DNA of 64,000 nt from NCBI GenBank assembly GCA_030411725.1, contig MU839829.1:310001-374000 (forward strand), in the 5' to 3' direction. Of the stretch, positions 1 to 12,585 are shown in pieces. The notes under the pieces are model-generated. The model saw nothing but the letters and a program-made list of their open reading frames with translations. It did not search any database and had not been told where the DNA came from. Each line of letters opens with the position of its first letter. Positions within the stretch are counted from its first letter, which is position 1. This DNA is from Echria macrotheca. Its lineage: Eukaryota; Ascomycota; Sordariomycetes; Sordariales; Schizotheciaceae. Position numbers and translations under genes: made by a program.

Positions 1-484
1 AGCGCCGAACCGCGTCTGTCAGCTGCATTTGAGGGCATTTTGGATGAGATGTCAGGGATACGAAGGTGCAGCCAACCATCGACTTAGGCTCCAAGGAAGT
101 CAGATCTCGCTCGAAGGAAGGCGGATGCAGAAGTGGCAGACCAACAAGTCGGGATTTGACGGGAGGATTTTTGTTGCAGCATCGTGCCTGCCTTGCCGTA
201 ACGTTATGACCGATGACGAAAAGAACAAACGCAGCGGCGTGCTGGCCCGTGCGTTCGGCAATGTTTCACGCCTGGGGCCAATCACGTGCCTGCCTGATTT
301 GGACGTTCGCAAACGCGTGTGCAGGCTTCGCGTCGAGCCTGCTTCCAGAGGCCCTCAGATTTCGTCGGGTTGAACACGAGGGGTTGGCCAATCCTACCCT
401 CCACCCAACTTCTCCTGCTGCGTCGCCCACATGTCGGATTGAGCGATTCAACACCGCCATCGGGATTGGATTGACCATTCCATC
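1..484. other. Upstream region of the SR/RRM gene
   Basis: No gene is supported here. Open frames on both strands are short, overlap each other and match no family I know. The segment next to the ATG at 485 is presumably promoter and 5' leader of the RNPS1-like gene; I see no clear TATA box. Confidence 0.5.
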
Positions 485-1558
485 ATGGTGTCCAGGTCGC
501 CATCCCCGTTGCCTCGCGAAGCGTCCCGATCGCGATCCCCCGCATCCCGCTCTGGCTATTCTCGATCTCCCTCGCCCGACCGTCGTAGCTACGACAGAAG
601 CCCGCGCGGCCGCTCCCCTCGCAGAAATGGCAGACACCGGACCGTCAGCCGGAGCCCGAGTCGCAGCCGCAGCCGTAGTCGGAGTCACACTCGCTCGCGC
701 TCTCGCACTCGCAGCCGTAGCCGAGACCGCAGCTATTCTCGCGACCGCAGCTACTCTCGCGACCGCAGCTATTCTCGAGACCGAAGCATGTCCCGCAGCG
801 CAAGCCCTTCTTCCCGGCCACCGGCCAGAAGTACTAAGGTAAGATTATGGCTCCCTAGAGATACTAGGCAGCTGCTAACCGGCCGTCTTCCCAACAGATC
901 ATTGTCGAGCGCCTGACCCCGAATGTCAACGAGAACCACCTAAGAGAGATTTTCAGCGAATATGGCGAAATCGAGGATCTGTATCTGCCTCTGGGCCGAG
1001 ATAGTGAGTACACGGATTGCCACCGCTCCCCGAGTCGTATCTGATAGTGTCTCCACAGCTGGGTTGAATCGCGGCACTGCTTACATCCTCTACGGGCACT
1101 CCGAGGACGCCGAGTCGGCCATCGCCCACATGCATGAAGCACAGCTTGACGGAGTTGTCATCACCGTGTCGATAGTTCTTCCCCGGCGGAAGCTTTCACG
1201 AGAACCTCCACTGGCGCAGCGTGGTGCTAACGTGGACCCGCGCAACCCGCCACCCCACTTGAGAGGTCCTGCTCCAGGGGGTGCAGCTTTTCCTACCGGC
1301 CCCGGACGTGGTCAGAGATCAGCAGGTCAAGGAAATCCTGGTCGTTACGGAGGTCCTCGATCGGACACATATCGACCTCGTTCCGTGTCCAGGTCGAGAT
1401 CGCGGTCGCCCGTACCTGCCGGCGGTGGTGCTGGCCGCAGATACCGCTCACGATCTAGATCCTATACGTCTCGGTCTCGATCTCGCAGCCCGAGCCGCGA
1501 TAGCTACGACCGCCGAAGCCGCGGCCGCGGTTATAGAAGAAGTTATGATCGCAGATGA
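485..1558 (+). CDS. RNPS1-like SR-rich RNA-binding protein
   Basis: Three exons (485-838, 898-1003, 1059-1558) give about 319 residues. Both introns are canonical (59 and 55 nt, GTAAGA and GTGAGT donors, CAG acceptors) and keep one frame. Order: an N-terminal RS region (residues 1-115) of dense RS/SR and RSPSP dipeptides; one RRM (about 119-195) with an RNP2-like IIVERL and an RNP1-like RGTAYILY; then a Gly/Pro linker and a second RS tail ending in YDRR. An RS-RRM-RS layout with this short RRM resembles RNPS1, the exon-junction-complex/ASAP factor acting in nuclear splicing and mRNA surveillance. The family call is from motif resemblance. The start is the first ATG in frame and gives a full RS domain. 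Another SR protein with one RRM is the main alternative. Confidence 0.85.
722..793 (+). repeat. 18-bp coding tandem repeat (RDRSYS units)
   Basis: Four adjacent 18-bp units encode RDRSYS, RDRSYS, RDRSYS and a decayed RDRSMS inside the first RS domain. The units differ mainly at third codon positions, so the protein repeat is being kept while the DNA drifts. Confidence 0.85.
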
Positions 1559-4421
1559 GGGACTTTCCAGGTTGGGACAGCCGAGTATGCAGTTCACCGG
1601 ATAACTGGCGTTGGGGTCATAGGGAAAAATGATTAGAAGAGGGTTCTCGGCACGGTTTCTCCTGGCTATGTGATGATACCAAGCTAATGGACTCTAGAGA
1701 ACGGTCCCTTATGCTACGAGTTTGACAGTCTATGATGAGTTCGACTTCCAAAGCGACCCCAGTGGTGCGGATGAGACCTGGGCAACAAGAACTGGGCGAT
1801 CCTTAGGTACCTGTCCCCCGCTGGCGATGTCTTGGATACCCCCACCCCCTGTTCGTTGCCCAACACATCAAGATCTTTCCGACCCCATGCCCTTTTGCGC
1901 GGACGCATAGCAGAACTCATGCAGTTGCCACCGCAAAGTTGCGTTGTTTTTATCGGTTTCCACCGAGCGGGTTTAATGCAATCACACTGCCTTTCTGATG
2001 GGCCAATGGGTTTGTGATGTTCAAGTGGCATAGTCTGCTTGGTGTTGCTTCTTGCTGCTCGCCAGCGGCGCTGCGATCCTTCCCCCTTCCCCCTCGCCCG
2101 TCGCGTGCGCAGCAAAACCCTGGCTCCCAACCTGACCTCTTGGCTTCGAAACATTGCTTGCTATCACGTGCCGCTGCTAGACCTCCTGCGGCAACGGGAA
2201 AGGATTCGTGCAGTCACGCACCCCACTGACTTGAGGAGAGATCGGATGGTGTGCAGCTGGCCATGGAGGGCGGCCTTTGGATGTGAATGCCTTGGAACCA
2301 CACAGCCGGAACGCGGGGCTTGCCGGGCCCGTTTATTCCCCGAGGTCGCCGTACAACGCTGATTCTGTGCGACGGAATCTGACATTCGCATCGTCTTTTT
2401 CCCTCTGCCCACATGGGGTGATGTGATGGCACCGGAGCACTGTAGTTCCGCGTTAAGCGCCGCAGGTGCAGATGCTGCAGGTCAAAGGTGCGTTTCTTTT
2501 TGGTTCCCAGGTTTAGCAGATCTCTAGGCTTTCCCGAAAGTCTGCCTCACTGAGCCGTGTCCGAGCCCCCGCGAATTATCCGCAATCACAACCACCCAGA
2601 CATCCAGACGGCCAATTCTAGTTCCATATCCGCTTGCCAGAAACACCCCTGACTCACAACTTGTTGGCATAACCTGTCCCAGGCTAGAGGCAGGCACAGC
2701 TCCTTTTTGGCACTATCCGCTTTCCCGACCTGGGCCGACTTCCGTGTCTTGGACCTGGCTACGATCCGGCTTGGAGAGTACCCCGCATGCAACGACTGAG
2801 TGGCAGTTCTCTAAGCTCCGAACTTGGTCGGATGGACGCAGCATGATGCAGAGTGTTGCGGCAGCTAACAAGCTGTCGTTGGCGCAAGCGCGCGTATAAC
2901 CCCTCTAAACGCCAAGACGTTGCGGTGCACCCCCGTTGGAGCCGTGGTGACTCTCTCGGGGCTGCGCTGTTCGTATCGCAAGTTGCTGTGACTCGACCTG
3001 TTAGCTGCGAACCCGTCCGACACCGACTACTACCACCGAGCAACCCGAGACGGCCTTGCCTGCCGAGGCAAATCCTAAACTGCGGAATCACTGTGACAGG
3101 GGAAGGACCGCGCAGCAAACACAATCGGCCCCCACGCCGTGGCACGCGTTTCATCCGCCACGCCTCTCATCGCTGCACACCCGGGAATGCCCAGACGGAG
3201 AGCCTACCGCTATATTCCAGACCCCCAGCTGCCGGCCAAGCGGTCCTGGTTATTCCGTGTTACACCACCCGCATCCATAACCGCCTGGCGGCTACATCTT
3301 TGTCGGCAATTCGCAGGCTAGACGCGCTGGAGCTGCACGAAAAAGCCACCGATCGTCTTGGATGCTGTCATGATGGGCAAATGCAATGCGCCGTTGGCTC
3401 CCGGCACTGCGCGGCTCTCGATTGCGACTGGCACTGTATACGGGACGACACCTGCTTGTTCAAGCGACCTGCCAAGCCAGCTGTTAGTTGCGGCTCGCCG
3501 GTTACACAACCTCGAGTCTCGAGCGACACAACAAAAGGACTGCTGCTGCATTGACGCCCAAGTGGTAACCTCGCCATGCCCTCACCTCCGATGCCCCGGC
3601 CGTCTTCACCTCCCCCCCCCCCCCCGCCGAGTGGGGGCCCCTCGTAGATGGCATCCCCAGACCGCAAGGCTCTCCCGCAGGCAACAGCCGAGACCGGGCA
3701 CTTCATCGCCCCTTCGCGCCGCACTACCAATTTATCAAGTCGGCGTCATAGGGCTGAGGGGCCTTGTTGTCACCCCGAACGCCCCAGAGCCAACGTGACA
3801 CCCCTAACCATGCTGTCCCTGCTTCCTTGTATGCGGGCCGACGCACCTTTTTCCCTTGCTGCCTCGGGTTCATGGCATGTCTTTCTGTCTAGCGTTGTCT
3901 AGCGTCGTCACGTACGAATCCTTCTTTCCTTGTTCCCGCACGGTACCCGCCACATCGTGGTGTCTTTTGTCTCGATTCAGAACGCCGTGCCACGAGGCCG
4001 TCTGTTCCTCCGCAGACTTGTGATTCGTGTTTGGCAGGGCCAAGGTTTGCTCAGTTCTCAATTCCGGCCGGCGGTCGAATTTTTCTTCCTCTCTGCCTAG
4101 CTAAGAACGTCGCACACGACAACCTTACCTGCCATAGGCCATGCCGAGGTAGGGGCATGATCCAGGCTTCGCCTCTTCTGGCCGTTGCCGTTGTATCGAT
4201 GTTTGGATACCCTCACCGTACACACCCTCACTTGTCTATATATTCGGGTATCCGGCCAAGTTTCTGTAAGTCTTGCTCGACAACATCATCTTCTTGGGTT
4301 TCTCTCCCCTTCCTCCATCACTCGTGTGCTGCATATAGCTGCTCCTCGTTCTCCTTTACGCCTTCTTGTTCTTTTATAACCATCAACACCACCGTCAAGC
4401 GACCGGTATACCTGCAGCGCC
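1559..4421. other. Long intergenic region
   Basis: I see no supportable gene. GC-rich chance frames occur on both strands (for example 2853-3554, which opens with GTG and has no recognisable domain). A C-run lies at about 3611-3624. The last 250 bases (about 4170-4420) look like a promoter and leader: a TATATA-type element near 4235, then a pyrimidine-rich stretch ending in an ACCATCAACACCACC-type leader before the ATG at 4422. Confidence 0.5.
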
Positions 4422-4730
4422 ATGGCTCCTACTCGTCCTCGTCTGCAGGTATCTCTCGATACGTTCCAAATCCACTTTCCCAGCACCAGTACCATGGACA
4501 GCGAAGAATTCTGCCCGACGGAAGCTGATGTACCTGTCCTCCGGGGGGCACGCTTCTTCTTCCAGTCTCCCGATCCGTTGTGGCCGGGAAAACAGCCGTT
4601 CCCCGTGCCATGGACACCTACGCCAACGACGTGTCCGCAGCCGCCTCGGCCGCCCACGCCGGCGGGCAACCCGCGGCCTGGCCCGCTGGCTCCTCGTCCC
4701 AACGTCCCGTCTCCTCCGCCTACGCCGTGA
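4422..4730 (+). CDS. Small proline-rich hypothetical protein
   Basis: A 102-residue frame opens with ATG in a good fungal context (GCGCCATGG). It follows a pyrimidine-rich leader and a TATA-like element, the usual layout of strongly expressed fungal genes. The first 60 residues are mixed, with an acidic patch (MDSEEF) and an aromatic stretch (RFFFQSPDPLW). The last 40 are strongly Pro-rich with PxP runs. I recognise no family, signal peptide or membrane segment. The promoter-like context is the main support. A second frame from 4580 overlaps it, so the reading frame is not certain. Confidence 0.4.
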   Translation: MAPTRPRLQVSLDTFQIHFPSTSTMDSEEFCPTEADVPVLRGARFFFQSPDPLWPGKQPFPVPWTPTPTTCPQPPRPPTPAGNPRPGPLAPRPNVPSPPPTP

Positions 4731-7700
4731 GAGAGTCCTTTTGTATCCCGGGCGGGATTGTTCGTCCCACGTTTCGGACACGGGAAGGATTTTCGGGTGG
4801 TTGGGGGTTTCGTCTGATGTTTGAACGGGTAAGCTGACTGTGCTCGGGACTTGAGAGATGCTTCTTACTGAGACGTACAAGGTTGGGCGAGGATATTATC
4901 ACCTTCAAGACTTTGTCTTTTCGACCTTTCTTTTGCGGCTCGTTAGCGGGGAATATACATTCATCGGATCATTCGCATAGGGACATGACTCGGTACATAG
5001 CATCACATTTTACATTCTCTCGTTTTCTTTTCTTTTTCCTTTAGCAAGCCCGCGCAGCGCAGCGCAGCAGCAAAGCCTTACTGTCAACTCACGACATGAG
5101 ACGCACACGCACATATATGCATTCATAGATGTTTCCGGGGGGTTCATTCATCTTGGCTCATCCTCATAATGGTTCTGGAATAGGAAGGTGGCGGGGAGAG
5201 AGGATGGGTGAGAGGAAAGTGGTTGAAGGGGACAGTGAAAGGGCAGTGGAAGTTTATCTTTGGCGTTTTGTCTACTTTTTTTTTCTTCCCGGTACAAATG
5301 GTCTCTGTTGTACTTGTACGTAGCATACCTACACTAATTCCGGAACTCCCGTCTCTTCATTTCGAGTTGGAAGCCACGGACGGTGACATCGCATCACAAA
5401 TGTCGTGCTAGCAGCTGTATAACGCCACTTTTCGAGATTTTAACAAGGACTGATCTCCTCTACCTCTAAAATATTGGGCATTCCTTTTGGTTGCGCAAAT
5501 TGGGTGTGGGGTCTGGTCTTCTTTGCACGATCGTCACATTTGATCATTGATCACCAGGTGTGTCTATTTGGGATTCGGGATATGGTACCTTATGGGCCGG
5601 GTCATGGTGTCTGGCCGAGGGACGGGGTGAATACATGCAAGGAGAGGGATAGATAGTTCCACGGAATACGGTTTAGTTTTGCGAGAACTTACGGAACTAA
5701 GAGACGTGCTTGGGAAGTTTCAAGGACGAGAGCGAGTACCTAGCAAGTGGTTGACAAAAAAACACAGGGTCACATTACCTTTCTGGTACCCATACTGCCA
5801 TGGTAATTGCGACCCTTAAGATGTATCTTGCGGTAGATAGTGCCATTGCTCTTTACCATAAAACCTAGCCACCTGTTAATTCTCCTATCGTGCATACATC
5901 AACCCTACATCTAGTGCAGAGGTTATGTTACCATCTACTTTGGGTGGCCTAATGGAACATGGTGGAACTGTTAGGGGTCCTGTTAGCCAAGAACTGCTAG
6001 AGCCAGTTTGTCTGGACGTTATCATGCCGGACTCCTTGTTGTCTTGCCGGCATATTCTGTTTTTCTGCCTGCCTGCCGGCATCTGGAAGATGTCTTGCCG
6101 GCGAACTTGACCACAGGTGACCATTTGCAGCCTCGTTGAGCTATTCTTATCGTATATTCAGAAGAATCCATCCAATAAGGCATGCTGACATGCTCAATTT
6201 CAAACATCAAGGTGTGACGTCAAGGAGTCGGTGCGACTCTTGTGCATCGTTGTTGTTTACTGACTCCTGAGTCTGTCGTATCTAAGAATAGGGGAGTAGA
6301 TAACTCGGCTTCGCCGCCTTTTCAATTCTCCTCAATTGGAAAGATTCTCCGGGTCGGAATCATCTTCTATTCGCTCATGTTCGTCACTTGTGCCGTCTCC
6401 GGTGTAGATCCAAACCGATGAATGACGGAATGACAGAATGACACCTTGTGCCTATGTGGTACACGCACCATCGCGTTTATTCATTGATAGAAACTGTTGC
6501 TGCTGAAATTGACGAATCGAAATGCTAAACGGAGTGACGCCGATGGCACGGAACGCGGCATCAAGAATCGTACCAAGTTCCAGTCAGGTAAGGTACGTCG
6601 ATGCCTGGTTTTCCGTCGTCCATGTGAATCCCTTCGGTTGCTCCCTTCCGGGGGCACAGGCGCGTTTGGTCTCCGTCCTCAGCTGTCGACCGATTCGCAG
6701 AACACATGACGCGCGCTTGATGCGCGTGGCAACCCGGTGGGCTGTAGAAAATACCGCACACCTTAAGAGGCAAAGGTACCGATGGCATGACTCGTTCAGT
6801 TGCCGGTGACTGGATGGCCTGAGGAATGTACTCTACAAAGGGGTATCAATGATAGGTGGTTTGTATAGATGTACCGGGGAGTTGCAATATTGGATAGGGG
6901 AAGGATCAAGGACCACCCGCCTGATGACTCAGGCGTCGAATGAGATCCGGCCAAACAGCTTGTTCTAGAGAAATCTTGTAAACTGTAGCCTGGAAGATAA
7001 GTGAGAATTCCCCGATTTGGCTCAGCGATCTGTCACAAGATGCAATGATCGCTGGTCTGGTTGATGGGTTAGGTGACCTTGTCGCCAGGACCACGTACGC
7101 AGCGAATAGGGAGGCCTCCTCGGTGTGTTTTCGTCAGCGCGAGGACGTGGTGTTGATGTTGGTCCATCTTCCTTCCTGGTTGGGTAAGGCCTGTCTCTCA
7201 GGTTACAAGAATTTGAAATCCGCTATGCATCCATTAGCAAGGGCGGAACCCCGCGCACCAAAGGTAGGGAGGGTGGAAATGGCGCGTAGAGCGGGACCAT
7301 GTCTACGCCGCCGTGGTGCGTCGACAAGGTAATATGCGTTGGGCTTTTTGGGCTCCCATACGCAATAGATTCGTCGTGCTGATTAGCCTGTAGATGTTTA
7401 CCTCGGCTGCCCCAATTTTGTCGACGAGAGAGGCAACAGTTGTTTGGCCCGCACAGTTGGGCGTGGTGGGCCAGTCCATCAGGGGAAGCAAACAGATTGT
7501 GTGGGAGTCGTAGGACACAAGAGTCCATGTAGGGAATATCCCGTGAGCGGATTGAGCAGGCCGGACCCCTGACTTGTTCTGTGCGACTTCAGGTGGGATA
7601 GAACGCGGCAAGAGCCACATGAGAGAGGGGTGCTGCACCCAGATCGGATGGCGGAGTCGTCCTTTGTGTCGCTGTGTAACCGGTTTAGTGGCGTCTTGCC

Positions 7701-9149
7701 GCCTGCTATTGCCAAGGGGGGGTGTATTGAGGAATTGGGGGCCAAAACCGGTAACACCGCTTGCATCCGAAGAATCTGAGGACGACGGTATGCACGTCAG
7801 CGGCCCATATCTGCCAACTGGCTGGCCGTAGTCGAACTTGCCAGGGGGGAAGATGCCAGGCGACGTGTTCTCCGACGGCCGATCGTCAATGCCAGACCGA
7901 ATCAACTTGATCTGATTGCATGGTTACTGTGTCTCATCGTCGAACAAAATGGCCCAAGTGAAAAACCAGGTGCGGGTCATCGTGACCGATCCAACGTCAA
8001 GTACCAGAGATACTTCCACCGGCAGCATCATGTTAGCGACTTGCGTCGATCGGCAGCCCGGGTGATGATCCCGACGAGACTCATTGGTGGCTCCAGCCCG
8101 GGATTTCAATGGTGCCTTCTAGAGATATGCCTCTTTTAGGGCATAACATTCATCAGGGGTAGCTGTCTTGGAGTGGTGTTGTCGTTGCGCCGCAATGATT
8201 TCACTCTGAATCGTGACATGTTGGTTGTGACGTGCTGGCCGATGAGAATTGCAACCCCAGCTGTTTGGTCAAGAGTAGCCGCGAACCACGCCACCGGGAC
8301 GGGTGCGACGGGTGTGGTACCACTGGTGTGATTCGAATGGCTTGCCGTTGTTTCTTCATTATGCTTCCATGTTTGAAGTGTGGTGGTGATGGGTGCCTGA
8401 GAACTGTCGAGGGAGCCAATTAGAAGAGTCGCTGCGGCTTCCTCCGTCAAGATTGAGGCTTGGAACTTTGGCTCGCAGAAGCCCGAGATCATGCCGCTCG
8501 TCCCAAGCCAAATTGCAATTGCATTGAACTTCGGCGCCACAGGCAACAAAGTTCCAGATGCAGACCAAACTTCCGGAATAAAATCCTGTATCGGCATCGC
8601 ACTGCACCGCGGCTGAGTCCGAGTTCTGATGTATGTTGTTGATTCGGAACCAACGACGGCTTGGCAGAATCAGGCCTTGGCAATCTGGGAATCGGCCTTG
8701 GTTTGGCAGGAGCCTGGAAAAGAGAATGCATCGTATACAGTGAAGCAAATATTGACAAGAGAAACGAATGCAAAACCTGGGAAACCTCCAATCGCAAGGT
8801 TGAATATAAGCGCTTGCAACAAAAATGAGATGTCGCCGAAGTTGATGAATGTGGGAAACTTCAAAGAGCTGAACAAAAGCCCAATAGCATTGCACCCCTG
8901 CAGTGGTCCGTGTGCCGGGGCCCCACAGCCCTACAGGCCCTCTTTGTGGCCACATTTTTGCCCCTCGGCTGCTGAGTCAGGATCGATAAGATTTCGCAGA
9001 CAGAGGGAAAAAAAGTTCTGCGGGGTGAACAGGCTGTCAGCAATTTCTCCCTTATCAGGTACCCAACGTGAATTTCCGGTCGCAAAAGGCATCGCCGACT
9101 CGGTTTCCCTCGAGACCACGTCTGGCTCTTTTCCTGCCATTTGCAGAAC
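4731..9149. other. Long intergenic region upstream of the New1-like gene
   Basis: No gene is supported in about 4.4 kb. Frames are short and lack domains. Around 6022-6105 a short motif around TTGCCGGC recurs several times. Just before the New1-like ATG, at 9131-9146, is a pyrimidine tract ending in TTTGCAG, a strong 3' splice-site look-alike, and a possible GTACCC donor lies at 9059. A 5' UTR intron, or an extra short 5' coding exon, is possible. Confidence 0.45.
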
Positions 9150-12100
9150 ATGCCGCACCCGGTGTCGCCTCCAACGCAGCCCACCATGATTGTGCCTGTC
9201 AAGGCGGCCGACGGCGCTGCCCCGCCTCCCTCCCAGGCCGAAGTCAAGTCGCTGCTCGACACCATTTTCACCGCCAAGACATCCAACGCCTCGATAGAAG
9301 CCTGCTACGCCCTTTGCGAGGTCATCCTCAATTCCGTCGGCTTCCGCGGCCTCCATAGCTACGGGATCCTCGCCGAAGTCAAGGCCGCGGCCGCGGACAA
9401 GAAGAGCGGCCTTCGTCGCGAGAGCGCACAGAACCTCCTCGGCGCCCTGTTCGAACGATTTCCTCCCCGTCAGCCAGCGAGCGAGGTGGTATTTCTGCTC
9501 CAGGATGGCGGCATGCTTGCCTGCGCCCTCGACGCCCTGGCCGACAAGGGCTCAGTTGTCCGCGAAGCGGCCCAATACGGCATCGATGCCCTCTTCGCCC
9601 ATCTGAGCCCCGAGGCTCTCGTCGCGGGCCTCCTGCCTGCTATCACGGCATATCTGAAGAAGGCTACCGGAAAATGGCAGGGAGCGGTCGGCGCGTACAG
9701 CCTGCTGCAAAAGATGGCTGACAAGGCCAAGATCACGATCGGCACCACAAAAGAGGAGGCTGAAGATCAAGATATTCTGCGAGAGGCGATGGGGACCAAG
9801 CTTGCCGGGCTCATCCCGATCGTCGAGGGAGGCATGCTGGACATGAAGCCCGAAGTCGAGAAGCAGGCTCTCAAGACCATGACCTCGCTTACCTCGCTGC
9901 TGTCCAACGACGATGTTGCCCCTCGCATTCCCCTACTCATCGACACCATGCAACACCCCAAGCCCGAGACGCTTCAAAAGGCAATCCATGCGCTGTCTCA
10001 AACCACTTTCGTCGCCATCGTCACGTCTCCCGTGCTCGCTCTTCTCACGCCTTTCCTGGAGCGATCCCTCAACAATCCCTCGACTTCTCAGGAGGTCTTG
10101 CGGCAGACTGTTGTAATTACAGAGAATCTCACGAAACTCGTCCACGATCCCATCGAAGCCCGGACCTTTTTGCCGAAACTACAGCCAGGCGTCAAGAGCG
10201 TCGTCAACCGCGCGTCCCTCCCCGAAGTCCGCGAGCTTGCGACTCGTGCCTTGGGTGTCATGGACAAAGCCATGGCCATGGACAAGAACGTCGTCGAGCG
10301 CACTACCGCCAATGACGTCTCCAAGGTCCTCGACGCCGAAATCAAGAAGAACGGCGGACTCGGCGGCGATCTGGAGGGCTACAAACTTGTTGGTCCCTAT
10401 GTGTGCGAGATGGTAGCCGAGGACATCAACCACCGCCACGTGCGTCGTATCGCTGCCCGGATTGGCCCCTATCTCAAGGGTCTCATGCGCAGCTCAGATG
10501 GCCACGAGGCCGTGGCTGCCGCTGTCCAGGAGTTTTACGTCGACGAAGATGCGCGCAAGTTTGGTGTTCCCGAGAAGGAAGACGACGGAGAAGTGGAGAT
10601 TGTGAACGCCGACTTTTCACTTGCGTATGGCGGTATGCTGTTGCTGTCCCACACCAATCTGCGCCTATTGAAAGGACACCGCTACGGTCTCTGCGGCCGC
10701 AACGGCGCCGGAAAATCGACTTTGATGAGAAGCATCGCTGGTGGCAAGCTCGAGGGGTTCCCTCCACAGGACGTGTTGCGGACCTGCTACGTCGAGCACA
10801 ACCAGGGCGAAGACGCTGACATCAGCATTCTTGAGTTTGTGTCAAAGGACCCAACGATCGCAAAGGAAGGCAGGGAGAGGATTGTGGCTGTGTTGGAGGA
10901 GTTCGGCTTCACCTCGGGTCCCGAAGGCAGGCAATCCCAAAAGGTCGGCTCGTTGTCGGGAGGTTGGAAGATGAAGCTGGCGCTTGCTCGCGCCATGCTT
11001 CAGCGAGCGGACGTCCTTCTGCTCGACGAACCTACTAACCATCTCGACGTGGCCAACATCAAGTGGCTCGAGGATTACCTCAAGTCACATACCGACATCA
11101 CAAGTCTGATCGTGTCCCACGACTCCGGTTTCCTCGATAATGTCACGACGGACATCTACCACTACGAGCCGGGCAAGAAGCTGGGGCACTACAAGGGCAA
11201 CCTGGCCGCCTTCGTCAAGGTCCGTCCTGAGGCAAAGAGCTACTACACTCTCTCTGCTTCCAACGTGCAGTTCAAGTTCCCGCCTCCCGGCATCCTGAGC
11301 GGCGTGAAGTCCCTGACGCGTGCCATCATCCGCATGACCAACGTGTCCTACTCGTACCCCAACGCGCCGAAGCCATCGCTTTCGGATGTGTCTTGCCAGC
11401 TAACTCTTTCATCCCGCGTCGCCATCATCGGACCCAACGGTGCTGGCAAGTCTACGCTCATCAAGCTTCTTACTGGCGAAGTCATCCCTACCTCGGGCAG
11501 AGTCGAAAAGCACCCTAACCTTCGTATCGGCTACATCAAGCAACATGCCCTCGAGCACGTCGAGATGCATCTAGAAAAGACGCCTAACCAGTACCTTCAG
11601 TGGCGCTATGCCCATGGCGACGACCGCGAAGTGCACATGAAGCAAACCCGTATCCTCTCGGACCAAGATCGGGAGCAGATGGACAAGTATATCGACGTCG
11701 GTGACGGCAAGGGCAAGCGGCAGGTTGAAGCCCTAGTCGGTCGACAGAAGTACAAGAAGACGTTCCAATACGAAGTGTAAGTCCAGCCGTACGTCTGTTG
11801 CTGGTGCCCTCGTGCTAACGAATTACAGGAAATGGCGCGGGTTCCTCCCCAAGCACAACACGCAGATATCTCGCGAAACGCTTCTTGACCTCGGCTTCGC
11901 TAAGCTGGTCCAGGAGTTCGATGACCACGAAGCTTCTCGCGAGGGTCTTGGCTACCGGGAGTTGCAGCCTTCGGTCATCAGCAAGCACTTTGAAGACCTT
12001 GGCCTAGATCCCGAGATCGCCAACCACAATGAGATCGGCTCGCTCTCGGGTGGTCAAAAGGTCAAGGTGGTGATTGCTGGTGCCATGTGGAACAATCCGC

Positions 12101-12585
12101 ATCTGCTGGTGCTGGACGAGCCGACCAACTTCTTGGACCGAGACTCGCTCGGCGGTCTAGCTGTCGCCATCCGCGACTTCAAGGGCGGCGTCGTCATGAT
12201 CTCCCACAACGAAGAGTTTGTCGGAGCCCTGTCGACTGAGCAGTGGCATGTCAACGACGGACGGGTGACACACCGCGGTGTGGCCACTCTTGCACTTGAT
12301 CGGTTTGAGGACAGTCGGTCGCCGGCTAGCGCCGTCACCAGCGGTCTCAACACGCCAGCCATCAGCAGCGCCATGACGAGCGCGGTGAATTCGGCTGTCA
12401 ACAGTGGAGCCGAGGACAACGGGGTGACTAACGAGAGCATGAAGTTCCGGGCCAAGAAGAAGAAGAAGATGACCAAGAAGGAGCTCAAGGAGCGGGACGC
12501 CCGGCGGCGACTCAGGGAGATTGAGTGGCTGAACAGTCCCAAGGGGACACCGAAGCCGCTGGACACGGACGACGAGGCCGAGTAA
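9150..12585 (+). CDS. new1: New1/Elf1-type EF3-family ABC ATPase
   Basis: Two exons (9150-11776, 11829-12585; 52-nt intron, GTAAGT donor) encode about 1127 residues. N-terminal HEAT-like helical repeats (about 15-330) are followed by two ABC cassettes: Walker A GRNGAGKS near 516, LSGGWKMKL and LLLDEPTNHLD near 602-625; second Walker A GPNGAGKS near 760, a chromodomain-like insert near 860-900, then LSGGQKVKVV and LVLDEPTNFLD near 948-970. EF3, New1 and Elf1 share this layout. The YEVKWRG insert entry, the EFDDHEASREGLGYREL stretch and a tail ending SPKGTPKPLDTDDE match New1/Elf1, not EF3 (whose tail is KKK-rich and ends near YVSSDEEF). New1 is a ribosome-bound translation termination/recycling factor; S. 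pombe Elf1 is linked to mRNA export. Start: the codon at 9141 is TTG, so 9150 is the first ATG. The yeast Asn/Tyr-rich prion N-terminus is absent. Confidence 0.9.

Noticed and set aside
2853..3554. A 233-codon + frame in the first intergenic region
   Set aside because: It opens with GTG, has no motif, is Arg/Cys/His-rich as expected for chance GC-rich DNA, and overlaps other chance frames.
9141..9149. Start of the New1-like protein at 9141
   Set aside because: The codon is TTG within a splice-acceptor-like tract; ATG at 9150 is used instead.
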